Positions 41,363 through 51,453 of a stretch of 64,000 nt of DNA are shown here, piece by piece (positions within the stretch are counted from its first letter, which is position 1; each line of letters starts with the position of its first letter). Made by a program: the position numbers and the translations under genes. This DNA is from Macroventuria anomochaeta (Eukaryota > Ascomycota > Dothideomycetes > Pleosporales > Didymellaceae): NCBI RefSeq assembly GCF_010093625.1, contig NW_022985389.1, positions 60,250 to 124,249 of the forward strand, given 5' to 3'. The notes under the pieces were generated by a model, which was given only the letters and a program-made list of their open reading frames with translations, did not search any database and was not told where the DNA came from.

Positions 41363-42362
41363 ATGGAACCCCCTTCTTACACGCACACTCTGCTTCACGC
41401 TGGGTCTTGTATTTCCACAGACCCAAAGCAACAACCGCATCCATCAATTCCAACGCGTCCACCGCCGCAACTACCTACATCACCTACACACCACCCTGAC
41501 AGGCAGATATTCGATGACTCCAAAAGCCATCAAAACACAGAACAAGTCTACCACGCACCATCTCTATCAGCTCCCCAGTATTACCAGGGTTCGTTTGCGC
41601 CGAGCCTTTACATGAGCCAGTATGCAGGTGCAGCTGGCCAGCAAGTAAGGCGCAAACAGGTTCGCGCCACGCAGGCGTGCAACCACTGTCAAACACGCAA
41701 ACAGAAGTGTGACGAAGCAAGACCATGCCAGTTCTGTAGAGAGAACAGCTTCGATTGCCAGTACAAGGAAATGTCACCTCCAAAGTATGTGACAAACCCT
41801 CGGACAAACAGCATTACTGACACAGCACAGACAAGATCGTAGCATGATGCAACTTCAGGAGAGCGTAAATGATATTGGCAAAGTACTGAAGAATTTTGTA
41901 GGAGAGTTCACCTCATGGAAACAGAGCGTCGAGACCAGACTCCCCTTGACCCAAACCCCGAACCAGATCACGAACCTTGCTTCGCCAGAAGCAGGTTTCA
42001 CAGCACCCAACAGACCACACTCACAGATGTCTCCTTCAGCATCACAAGCATTGACTCCGATCAAGCAAGAGTCCATGTTTGCTTCTCCTCAGCAACCAGC
42101 AACACCGGCTGACAGCGCCAGAAGCGAGCACAGTGGTGCAACGGGACTACCACCCAAGGAGAAGAGCGGATTACAGAGCGACCACACCACACCAGCACAT
42201 AAACTGTTCGAGGAGTGGCCCTCGATGGGGCACTTCTGCCGGAACGTCGAATATGTTGAGAAGTTGATCGAAGGCGGCCACGAGGTGTCAGAGTACCCAA
42301 TGCTGCTCGAGCAGGACCGAGGCCTACTTCGCGTTTGGGGAGTTGGTGAGGGCCAAGATTAG
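41363..42362 (+). CDS. Zn2Cys6 protein lacking a regulatory domain, 317 aa, two exons
   Basis: Exon 1 (41363-41784) and exon 2 (41831-42362) join in frame across a GT-AG intron, giving PPKQDRSMMQLQESV. The zinc cluster is complete: CNHCQTRKQKC plus DEARPCQFCRENSFDC with standard spacing. A heptad-like linker follows (MMQLQESVNDIGKVLKNFVG), which would dimerise. The tail is proline/serine-rich and ends SEYPMLLEQDRGLLRVWGVG. In the relatives I know, this segment leads into several hundred more residues with the fungal_trans domain, so this copy appears truncated by a stop at 42360. It may be a natural short form that binds DNA without activating, or a truncated gene. Exon 2 ends 165 bp from the 3' end of the convergent SHB17-like gene. 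Confidence 0.78.
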
Positions 42363-42526
42363 TAGGCATGGTTGCATTGAGATCTTGAGGCTCAAAGTAT
42401 GTGAGTACGCGTTGTTTTGGTAGTGTTGAACCACCTCGGCGATGCGGGGTGGCCCTAGCGTTTAAAGAGTACAAGCTCCTTCGTAGTGGAAATTAGTAGA
42501 CTCTCGTCAAACTCAAGTCCCTCCTT

Positions 42527-43501
42527 TCACGGCAACGCCAAGCCGAGATTGAGAGTCGGCTTGTTAGTGTCATTGTCTTTATAACTTTGGTTAAAGTTAG
42601 CCTAATATTGGCTTAATAGCTTATTGTAACCTATCCTATCAGAAAAAACGTACCTCAGAACCGCAATTCCTCCCGGTTGTATCTCCATTGGCAAATCTCG
42701 ATCGATCGACCAATTGATCCAGCGCTTTGCAAAAGCGCGGAGGATCAGACCATGTGCGACCTGTCGTACGTTAGCCGCTGTGGGCGAAGCTGAAGCAACG
42801 TTTGCAGAGGTAGCATAAACTGAAAGAAAGCGTACAACAAGCACATCAGCGGGTTTCTCGCCACGCATGTAAGGCTTCTGGATCTCTTTAATCTGGAGGA
42901 TAAGCTTGTCTAGCCGCTCGGTAACTTGCTGCGATGACCTGAAGGTATTAGCAACAGCCTATCAAAAACACCAGACCAGTGCACAACATACTCTCCATCC
43001 TCACATCCGTCTGTCCAGATGTTCCATTCCCTCTCCCCATCCAGACCCCTCATCTTCCTCAAGTTCCTGATCTCCATGTCTTTGAGCCCTTCGTAATTGC
43101 CATAGTCCCACTCCGCAATGTCCTCGGTGAAGGTAACCTTCCCTGGAACGAAATCGGAGTACTGTGGCAGCAACAGCTTAAAGGTCTCTACAGCTCTCGT
43201 CCTGGGGCTGACATAGATGTGTGTGAGGCGGCGTGGGTCTAGCAGTTTGCCAGCACCCACGAGCGTCGCCGCTGCAGTGGAGATCTGCCCAATGCCCTTT
43301 TGGGTCAGCTCGATATCTGTAGTGCCCGTGAAGCGGCCAACCCTAGCCCAATCCGTCTGTCCTGTTTGTAGAACATGCATCGTTAACAAACTTCTTGTCG
43401 TAGAGGTTGGATTCTATGTGCACTTTCAATGCAAGTCAGACAGGGAACCTACCATGGCGAGCGATGATCACGCGCGGTGTTATGTCGTATTGGTCAGACA
43501 T
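42527..43501 (-). CDS. Sedoheptulose-1,7-bisphosphatase-like histidine phosphatase (SHB17 type), five exons
   Basis: Exons 43501-43453, 43361-42992, 42938-42836, 42760-42654 and 42584-42527 join to 228 residues. Intron 1 interrupts the catalytic RHG motif (RVIIARHGQTDW, His16). ELTQKGIGQISTA, SPRTRAVETFKLLLP, EWDYGNYEGLKDMEI and WNIWTDGCEDGE follow in the order found in SHB17. The second catalytic His is in VLVVAHGLILRAFAKRW, rebuilt over intron 3. This branch of the phosphoglycerate-mutase-like superfamily hydrolyses sedoheptulose-1,7-bisphosphate, feeding the pentose-phosphate pathway in the cytosol; exact substrate is inferred from motif similarity. At 228 residues it is somewhat shorter than the yeast enzyme, mostly at the C-terminus. 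All splice sites have good consensus, and the gene looks intact. Confidence 0.85.
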
Positions 43502-43775
43502 GATGATGGAGTTTTATGGTTGATTGATGGATGAAAGGGAGAGGTACAAAGTAGAAGGTGCGCAACGTCAGCTTCTTCCTACTCACCGCCTTTCTCGCCA
43601 GGCTCGAATTCCGCTATTCCGTCTGCAGACAAACGCCAAGTGCCGCAGTGTGTTCACTAGGTTGCTGTTGACCCGACAACCACAAAACATCCACAATCAC
43701 GCCGACCATCATTACCATCATCGCTTTCACTGTTCCTGCGCTTTCACCTACGTCCCTTTTAGGACACGTGCAGAG
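43502..43775. promoter_or_regulatory. Divergent intergenic region between the SHB17-like and DUF7924 genes
   Basis: The 274 bp between the two start codons must contain the promoters of both. An open frame runs through it in phase with the DUF7924 gene from 43524, so the latter might start further upstream. No specific site was recognised. Confidence 0.4.
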
Positions 43776-45305
43776 ATGAAGCGCGCAGGATGTGAGCTTG
43801 TCTACACGACGCGTAAACGCCGTCGCGCCTCGTTGCCCAGTTTGATGCTCGAGAACAATTGCAGCAATTATCTGGAGCCAGCGGCAACATCTACCCCGCC
43901 TTCGACCTCGTCCCCACCCAACCTCAGCCTTGCGCAGTGTCTCACCGCCGAGGAAGCAAGCACACCTTGGGCGCAGCGCGCCCTTTCCATCTGCAGCTGG
44001 GTCAATGACGTCTCAACACGCTCTCCTTGCATCGAACCTCCTGTCTCTTCTCCCTCGGTCGATGCTCAGGTACTGGACACCATGTCAGACAGCTCGAGAC
44101 TACGTAACATGAAGATGCAGAGACGTTCGCGCTCCTGCAGCCCGACGAAGAAGAGTTCGCAATATCGCAACACCGTGCTGAAGCCTGCGAACATCATTGT
44201 TGACGGTGATCATGATCTCCCACCCAATATCGAAGCGCTCCTCCCGGAAGGACTGCGCGATCTTCTCGACCGTCCGCAGATTGCTCCTCTCACCAATAAT
44301 CACACACACAATGAACCTGCGGACGAACACAATGGCAGTAGAGCTTGGGCAGCGGGGTCGGCAAGTGAGGTCAATCAGCTCGCAGTTGTGTATCGAGACG
44401 AGTGCCGCGAGCTGGCGAGGAAAACTGGCTCTGAGCCAGAATACAGGACACATCTCTACGGTGACGTGGTGGAAAAACTCGCCAGAATCCAACCCTGGCG
44501 CCGCACCCTCAGTGCTAACTGCAGCGACAAGCTCTGGCTCGCCTCGCTCAAACCACCCAATCCGACCCCTATACTGGCTTTGCCCTGGCCACCCCTATCA
44601 GCAAACGCTGTAGCTTCGAAACCTTAAGAGCACGTGTCATTGGAATCATGTCAAAGTTCATTTGATTCCAACATCATCCACGTGCGACCTGACAGCATTC
44701 CCTTCAATCTCACCTCCCCACCTGTGTCCACAGAGCCAAGCGAGCCCTCGTCCGCCAGCGATGTGGACGGTACAATCACGACGCCAAAACCAGATATCAC
44801 TGTTGGGATTTCTCGGGAGGCTTTCAGTCGCAATCATGCGCCCCTACTTGATTACTGGCAAAGTCACAAAGTGGTTCTCAGCGATCCTCACACCACACAA
44901 GGCGACATGCGCTTTCCGTTCTTCATCATTGAAGCTAAGGGTTTGAGCACTGATGGCAACCTTATAGGGGCACAAAACCAAGCCGCAGGAGGTGGAACGT
45001 GTGCAATTAGGCTGCTGGCGTCTCTCGCAGCGCAAGATCCCGAGAACGACGCACCACGCATTGTTTTTAGCTGTACGACTGAGGGCGCTATACACGAACT
45101 CTGGATCCACTACCAAACAACGGACGAGGAAAATATTCCGTTGCACCATATGGCATGTTTGGGAGCCTGGAGGACCACACTAGATCGCCATGCCAGTGAA
45201 TTTGTATCAGCGCTGGCGGTCATCTTTTCCTGGGGTGCGAACGTCTTTTTCCCGCAGATCACGAGGGTTCTGGATAGGGTCCTTAATGCAGCGATCTCTG
45301 GGTGA
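43776..45305 (+). pseudogene. DUF7924 (PD-(D/E)XK-like) gene with one in-frame stop
   Basis: From ATG 43776 (MKRAGCELVYTTRKRRRASL) a single phase stays open to 45305 except for TAA at 44625-44627 (codon 284). The first half is a disordered S/P-rich region leading to ARKTGSEPEYRTHLYGDVVE. After the stop come FDSNIIHVRPDSIPFNLTSP and the core TPKPDITVGISREAF, then DPHTTQGDMRFPFFIIEAKG and LIGAQNQAAGGGTCAIRLLA. The D, then E-A-K spacing (PDITVG ... FFIIEAKG) fits a PD-(D/E)XK nuclease-like fold, as proposed for such fungal families; nuclease activity is not established. The TAA may be a real nonsense mutation or lie in an unrecognised intron. Because coding quality stays high on both sides, the lesion must be recent if real. 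Confidence 0.65.
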
Positions 45306-45739
45306 CTTACACCATAAGATAGCTGCTACCGAACGTATGAGGCGCGTTCATGGCTCGTTCTATACCTTCAGCGGTGATGACTTTGGGGGTGTATGAGTTC
45401 GTGTTGAGGATTCTGGGATCTTGACTCAAGATGGCCTCTCGTGTTGATGAGAGCACCAAAGGCGGCTGGTGTTTGCAATATGTAACATCACAACCTCTCC
45501 ACTGATCTCTTGTGGAGTTGATTTTAATCGCGTCTGATCTTGGAACCTTCTTTGACAATCTGAGTTAGACCGATCGTCCTGAACCCCCGGATCACCCTCA
45601 CTTTAACTCAATACACGTTAAGATGTCATGGATTGTATTGCAATTTGTATGTCTGCTATGCTCGATACTCAAGTCACGTACGAAGGCCGTACGCTGAACG
45701 CCATATGTTGTAGCCTTCCAGATATCTCCGGTAACGCTC
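45306..45739. other. Intergenic stretch
   Basis: No gene or repeat was recognised. It separates the end of the DUF7924 gene from the end of the minus-strand TPR remnant. Confidence 0.45.
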
Positions 45740-46410
45740 CTATGACTCTTCGCATTTGCCTTGATGCTGCAGAACCAGCGTGAGGTTGTTCATGCTCGTA
45801 AGCGTGGAAGGGTGATACCATCCAAGTTCTTCTATTTTGCCTTCTAGTGATCGCCTTGCCAGCTCCTCAGACTCCTCGTATCTGCCCTGACACTGAAGCA
45901 CTAGCGCCAAGTTGCTCATACTAGCAAGCGTGGAAGGATGACGCTTCCCAAGAGTCTCTCGGAAGCCACTTAGAGCTTGCTGGTTCAGCTTTGTTGCTTG
46001 CTTGTACTTGCCTTGGTGCTGCAGTACTAGTGCCAGATTACTCATGCTTGTCAGAGTGTCTGCGTGGCATGATCCCAGCATCATTCTACTTCCTCTGAGT
46101 GCCAAACGGTTCAGGTTTTCCGACTCTTCGTACCTGCCCAGATGCTGTAACACCAAGGCTAAGTTACTGATGCTTGTAAGCGTAAAAAGGATGCAGTGAG
46201 CCCAGCGTCTTCCTGAATCCTTTCAAAGCTCGCCTGTTCAGTTTCACTGCGTCACTGTGATTTCCCTGACTTGAAAGCACCCCCGCTAGGATCTCAACGC
46301 ACAACAGTGTCTGATCTTCATTCGGTCCCAGCACTCTTTCCCTTACTATTAGCGCTTGAGTGATCATTTCTCGCGCCATGTCGTAGTCCGCTTGCTTCCA
46401 TAGATACCTG
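45740..46410 (-). pseudogene. Tetratricopeptide (kinesin-light-chain type) remnant, probably an NLR tail
   Basis: Minus-strand frames give at least five 42-residue TPR units of the form LTSMSNLALVLQHQGKYKQA, then LNQQALSGFRETLGKRHPST. The array starts abruptly at 46410, where an LTR-like repeat begins, so the N-terminal part is lost. A five-A tract on the plus strand (46184-46188) causes a one-base frameshift between the first TPR (FRKTLGSLHP) and the rest; with one base fewer the reading is continuous. In filamentous fungi such TPR arrays typically form the C-terminus of NB-ARC or NACHT proteins, but the nucleotide-binding part is not in this window. The final unit ends KCEES-stop. The gene is dead by truncation and frameshift. 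Confidence 0.8.
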
Positions 46411-46960
46411 TTACGATCAAAGGGCAACCCGCAACAACACTGAACGAACAGGACTACGCAACGATACGAGAGGAGCCGAGGAACTGTAGTATCGATCGAC
46501 CCGAGCAGTGAGGCCGCGTCGGTGATACTCAGTATGATCATCAATCTCGCTCGAGCAACTCGAGCAGTTAGGCCGCGACAGTATACTCGGGACGGTCAGT
46601 ATACTCGGGACGGTCAGTATACTCGGGACGGTCAGTATACTCGGGACGGTCAGTATACTCGGTACGAGCAGTATACTTGGTACGATCAGTATACTCAGTA
46701 CCGAGCGATCTGAGCAATCCTCCTGCTCAAGTATATAGCAAGTAGACACGCTGCCCTTATGGCATCGTGTTCAACCTCGTCAATCAACTTTGCTATTGGA
46801 ATCTCACCCGCTCTCGAGTTAGACAGTATACTCTGTACTACTCATTGCCCCCAGTCGTCACGGTCTCCGGCTAGACGGCCATTACCTCGACTATTACGAA
46901 GGCTACTACCGCCTCGCCCGGATAGTCTACCCCTGACCACCCGAACTTTGCTTAGGTAAC
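46411..46960 (+). mobile_element. LTR-like repeat, copy C, inserted in the TPR gene
   Basis: It begins TGTTACGATCAAAGGGCAAC exactly where the TPR frame stops. It contains seven 18-bp units (46580-46705), four of them identical (AGTATACTCGGGACGGTC), and matches copy A through to the TTAGGTAAC end. A second LTR-like repeat starts at 46961, at or just inside its end. Confidence 0.75.
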
Positions 46961-47174
46961 TGTTGCAGTAAATGCAATAAATGAAGGTGTAACCGCCCAG
47001 GGCAGTAAGTCAGGGGTAACCGCGCGAAGCAGTAAAATCGGTATATATTGTTGTGTTCTTGTTCAGTGTTCTGTCTCTCTCACCGGGCCATCAGGGTCTG
47101 TTTTTATGACGTATATGTCGTTCAGACAGAGGTAGAAAGGGCTTGTTGGAAAGTGCAAGAGCACTGCGCCAACA
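46961..47174 (+). repeat. LTR-like dispersed repeat, plus copy (214 bp)
   Basis: It starts TGTTGCAGTAAATGCAATAA, ends CACTGCGCCAACA and is nearly identical to 33307-33517 in inverse orientation. It adjoins or interrupts the end of copy C. Both copies are followed by CACGT, so the true end may lie a few bases further. Confidence 0.7.
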
Positions 47175-47586
47175 CACGTGGCATCGATACAGGCTTATGC
47201 AGCCACAAGACTCGCGGAGGGCGGCCTTCCCCGCCTCCCGTTCCGCCTGTCAGACGCGCCGAGTGCGCCGCATCGTCTCCCCACAATCGAAGTTTCTTTC
47301 TCCACTCGGCCATAGTGCTGCAGATGTGAAACACTCTGGGAGTGCAATATGTGTAATGTATCTGTACTGTATAGGCAGAAGCTCTGCATCTATGAGGATC
47401 GCACGAGGGTGAAGCGGCTGACAGCCGAGCCACCATGCCAGCTGAAGGGGCGTCCTGTTTCTGCAGTCTAAGTTAGGGGGCGCATGTTTGCTTCTCGGTC
47501 AAGCCCGCTAGTGTGCCTTCGCGCAGCAGCTGAACCGTCGTTTCTTGCCCTCTCCCTTTCGATCCGCAATCTCTTAGACTTCGCCC
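47175..47586. other. Stretch between the repeats and the four-TM gene
   Basis: No supported gene was seen. The right part is the presumed promoter and leader of the gene at 47587. Confidence 0.45.
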
Positions 47587-48132
47587 ATGTCTTCCAACGA
47601 ACAGAACCCGGAAATCATTTCATCTATGCCAGCAAGCTCTTCAGCAAGGGACCCAAAAAGTTCGGCCGACAGTGGTAGCCGGGAGACTATCAAATCTTTC
47701 GAGGGATTTCTTTCGTTTGTTCTCAGCCTCTCCATCTTCGGCGCCTCAACCTTCGCCATCATCGTGTCTGAGATCGCAAACCCCAATGAAATCAGTCCAA
47801 CTGCGCGCTTCGCCCGCGAGACTGTTCGGAGCTTTCTTGGCATCGCATGGTTGCTCTTTATTGTTGCGCTGGGCATTGTGGCAGTATCGATGAGCTTACT
47901 CGCCTACAAGCGCGAACATCCTACGGCTGGGTTCGAGGGGGTTCGGGAGCAAAGGTGGGAGCGTCTAGGACTTGTCGCCTCGTCTTTGATTCAGGTCTCA
48001 GTCATTACGGCCTTCTTGTTCCTTTCGCTTGTTTTGGTGGCATACACTGAAGCTGTCGGATGGGTTGCTGTTGCATTGTCCTCAACAGCAGCCGCTTTTG
48101 CTATTGTTTCGCTTGCTGCTCAATGGCTGTAA
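47587..48132 (+). CDS. Small four-TM membrane protein, hypothetical
   Basis: This is a single-exon frame of 181 residues from ATG 47587 (MSSNEQNPEIISSMPASSSA). The first 40 residues are polar and disordered. Four hydrophobic segments follow: FLSFVLSLSIFGASTFAIIV (about 45-64), FLGIAWLLFIVALGIVAVSM (about 83-102), SSLIQVSVITAFLFLSLVLV (about 131-150) and VGWVAVALSSTAAAFAIVSL (about 156-175). A basic loop (LLAYKREHPTAGFEGVREQR) separates the pairs. I recognise no named family, although similar short four-TM proteins are common in ascomycete accessory regions. The protein probably sits in an internal or plasma membrane. The gene looks intact. Confidence 0.7.
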   Translation: MSSNEQNPEIISSMPASSSARDPKSSADSGSRETIKSFEGFLSFVLSLSIFGASTFAIIVSEIANPNEISPTARFARETVRSFLGIAWLLFIVALGIVAVSMSLLAYKREHPTAGFEGVREQRWERLGLVASSLIQVSVITAFLFLSLVLVAYTEAVGWVAVALSSTAAAFAIVSLAAQWL

Positions 48133-48579
48133 GTGCCAAAAACCTTTCTCAGGTGGTGGAGCTGATTTTGTGATACAAGTCAAGAACTCAAGGATAAAGC
48201 CCGCGCTTAAACGCTGTCACTAATCTCGCGACACATAATGCAGAGATGATTATCGATAGCTGAGAGTACAATGGCTTCGTTGCTTGATGGTAGAATAGTC
48301 AAGTGAACGGTACTTTGAATACAGGGCTTAAGCAACGAAGTTAAAGAAAGCGCTAGAGATAAAAATTCGTTTTCAATAGGGTGAAATTTTATTACAGGTC
48401 AGAGGAATGAGTGTGAGCTTCGCTGTGTTACACCCTCTTCACCAGCTTTCTGTTAGCATATGCTGATCAAGCCCAGCATGTGCTCTAAGACTTGGAAAAT
48501 GCCGACATTTCCACTAAGCAGCTCTCTCTGCGTTTTTATTTTTAAGCTCTTAGACTTGCCATACCAGTGCACCAGCAAG
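48133..48579. other. Intergenic stretch before the subtilase pseudogene
   Basis: No gene was recognised. The right end is the former promoter and leader of the subtilase. Confidence 0.45.
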
Positions 48580-49952
48580 ATGAAGCTCTTACTTCTTCTG
48601 TCGCTTGTGCTCGCCCTGGCTTACGCTCTCCCGGCTCCGCTCATGAAGCCGCGGGCTGGTTCTCCCATTCCTGGAAGATACGTTGTCAAGATACAGAGAC
48701 ACAACTAATCCTAAGAGGCGCTCTCAAGATGCTAAAGAAAGATGCTATATACGTTTACGATTTTGGCAAATTTGGTGGCTTCACAGCTGATATGACTGAT
48801 GACATCCTCAACCGGATCCGCCATCTGCCTGGTGTAAGAGGGCTCGTTGTTCATTCTTCAGATACAACTCCGCTAACGGAATACAGGTAGAATATGTTGA
48901 GCAGGACGCCGTTGTCACCGCCAGCCTTGGCGAGGTCGACCGTCTAGACAAAAAGGCCTATGTCACCCAGTCTTCGTCAACTTGGGGTCTTGCCCGTATC
49001 TCACACAAGGCCCGCGGCAGTGTTTCATACACTTATGACAGTACCGCAGGAGCCAACACGTGTGTTTACGTCATTGACACAGGTATTGCTACCATTCATC
49101 CTAAGTTTGAGGGCCGTGCAACATTTGTCGCAAAGTTCGCTGGAGGCGGCTCGAACACAGATGACAACGGGCACGGTACTCATTGCGCCGAAACTATAGG
49201 CTCTAAGACCTATGGCGTAGCTAAGAAGTCTAAACTCTTCGCTGTTAAAGTCCTTGACGCTTCTGGTGTGGTACGTCTCACCCTACATTCCTTGGTACCT
49301 TATAGATGCACAGATCTTTCCGTTATTCCCGTGACCACAGCTGATTTAGTCAGGGTACTAATTCAGGTGTTATTGCTGGAATCAACTTCGTTGTGAATGA
49401 CTCAGAGACCTAAGCTGGCTGCTCTAACGGTGTGGTCGGCAGTATGTCGCTTGGGGGAGCAAGGAGCACAGCTGTCAATAGTGCAACAGCCAATGCTGTG
49501 GCCGCAGGTGTATTTATGGCTGTTGCAGCTGGGAACGAAGCTCAAGATGCTTCTAACTCTTCACCAGTTTCAAAAGCCACGGCTTACACGGTCGGTACCA
49601 CAGACAGCTCGGATGGATTCGCTTCGTTCTCCAATTTTGGCTCTTCCATTGATATTCTGGCTCCTGGTGTTTCGATTGTCACCACCTGGTTGAACAATGG
49701 TACTGTAGGTAATTCAGCACTGTATTAAGTCAGTCGTAGACTAAATCTACTGTACAGAACACTATATCCGGTACTTCAATGGCTACTCCCCACGTCGCTG
49801 GTCTTGCTGCCTACATTCTTGGCTTGGAGGGCAAGAGGACCCCTACCAAACTGGCTGCCCGCCTCACTGCACTTTCTACTAAAAACGTCATCACTGGCCT
49901 GTCCTCGGACATTAAAAACTGCGTTGCCTTCAACGGCTGCCCCAACAGCTAG
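48580..49952 (+). pseudogene. Secreted subtilisin-like serine protease (proteinase K type), broken
   Basis: ATG 48580 encodes a signal peptide (MKLLLLLSLVLALAYALPAP). An inhibitor-I9 propeptide then begins GRYVVKI, and two small indels near 48700-48720 break it before continuing ALKMLKKDAIYVYDF. Introns of the usual kind can be placed after 48837, 49269 and 49707. The catalytic triad is present: Asp in CVYVIDTGI, His in NGHGTHCAETIGSK and Ser in ISGTSMATPHVAGLAAYILG. A TAA at 49411-49413 interrupts GINFVVNDSET just before the usual C-x-N-G-V-V motif; a C-to-T change in CAA would produce it. The full-length enzyme would be a secreted alkaline protease of about 400 residues. The frameshifts and the stop make an active product unlikely. 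Confidence 0.85.
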
Positions 49953-50314
49953 GCTGCTACGGTGCCTAGTACTTCGCCCTTCTCATCCATATTGTACATA
50001 TGCTCTGGCTCAATCTCATATTCAGCAACCTTCTGCTGCAGCAGGTCAAAGTACAGCTTGTACTTATACCCTGACTCAGCGTTGTGGCAATTAGAATCCA
50101 TTCCCGTCGTCCATTGAGAGGTAAGCTGGTTGCGGTGACGGTGGAGGAAGCGTGTAATCCAGGTATCAGAGCAAGGGTTCTGGGCAACCGATGAAGCAAA
50201 GTTGCGTACCATACGTCTATTAGAAGGTATATGACGCGTAGTAAGCTGCTTTATATACTCCACAAGGTCTAACTCCTGTTGTGGGATGGTTGTTTGAAGG
50301 TGTTCCTCAGCCAC
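49949..50314 (-). pseudogene. pogo-type transposase fragment with CENP-B-like HTH
   Basis: The minus-strand frame begins at a GTG inside coding sequence and reads EEHLQTTIPQQELDLVEYIK, then ITRFLHRHRNQLTSQWTTGM, then EIEPEHMYNMDEKGEVLGTV. The order (basic HTH, W-x-x-R-F-L-x-R-H, then the Y-N-M-D-E-K-G start of the DDE domain) is that of pogo/Fot1 transposases. Only about 120 residues remain, without any complete catalytic domain. It starts within the last bases of the subtilase pseudogene and abuts a zinc-finger fragment. Confidence 0.8.
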
Positions 50315-50832
50315 GAGGACCTAGCAGTCCACATCTGGCAGGAGCACAATGTCCCAAGTGAATGGACAACATACACAAAGATGCACTACTGCTACGAACA
50401 CGATGTGTGGTGTAGCTCTAACCGCGTATGGAGCACGCATCTTCGCAAAAAACACCTTGAAGTGATGAACGACGATTGCGGCCTGGTCAAGGAAGGTGGA
50501 GTCGTGGTAGTTGCAGCACATTGCTTGTTCTGCATGGGGCTGATGCTCCATTAGCAGTGCGTTTTGCGCAGTTCAGCGATGTTTTTGTGTTGCACAAACA
50601 CATGAAGGAGGACTTCGCTACCGGTACCGTGTGTACCCCACTGGTATGCCCGCACCCACTCTGCAAGGAGCAAACGGATTCAGGAACCGAATTCTGGGAT
50701 CATGCAACCACGATTCACGGCGTTCCTCCGTTCGGTCCGTGCAGATTGACGGGAAAGCGCAAAGCACCTAAAGATAGCGACATCGATGATATGGCCTGGT
50801 CGGCAGGGAGCGAAGGTAGCGCGACGCATTGA
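50279..50832 (+). pseudogene. C2H2-like zinc-finger gene fragment with a frameshift
   Basis: Two plus-strand frames (to 50554, then to 50832) read as one protein if one base is shifted near 50545-50560. The first gives CLKVFLSHEDLAVHIWQEHN and SSNRVWSTHLRKKHLEVMND, the second FAQFSDVFVLHKHMKEDFAT and CPHPLCKEQTDSGTEFWDHA. The repeated C...H-x(3-5)-H pattern resembles fungal C2H2-like fingers. The start is missing at the junction with the pogo fragment. No ATG-led complete gene can be made. Confidence 0.55.
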
Positions 50833-51453
50833 CGCAGCAATCGCCGCTTAGCAGGACCACTCATCCTAAGACAAATGGTGTCATGCAAAATCACACAACA
50901 CAGGAACATAATACCTAATTTGTGCATAGCAGTCTTCATGATCTTGTAAACAGGGTGAACTATGAATGAAAAAAGAGAACAATGACCATCAACCTGCGTT
51001 CTCCCTTGCGCTGATATTGCAATGTTGGAGCCGAAGGCTCCGACTATCTAGCATCGCCAAATCAGATTACTTGTTTTCAGCGTCCTATGGTCGTATGTGC
51101 TAGTCAAGCATCATGTAAAGATTTATATTGTGATTAACATGGGTTTATGTGAACTGTGGGCGCGCGAAACTCCAAGTGCTCGAACAACTGTGCAAGACCC
51201 CATGTGGCTGTTTCCAGTATAGTCCCGGAAAATTGCTACAGGACGTCACATAAGACGGGTGTCATAGCGTGCCCGGACGCGTCGTTCCAAGTACCAGGCA
51301 CGTAGACAAGCCGATGACGTAGCCTACTTCGCAACGCGAACAAATCGCCAAACCGTGTTTTTGCAACAGTAACTCTTTCCTCCCTCTTTAGTATACTCGA
51401 GGCCTCTTGATATCCAACCAAGCAGAGGTCGATCGAGCAGTGGAACCTCCGCA
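50833..51453. other. Intergenic stretch upstream of the UbiA gene
   Basis: No gene was recognised. The right part should hold the promoter of the prenyltransferase gene. Confidence 0.45.
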
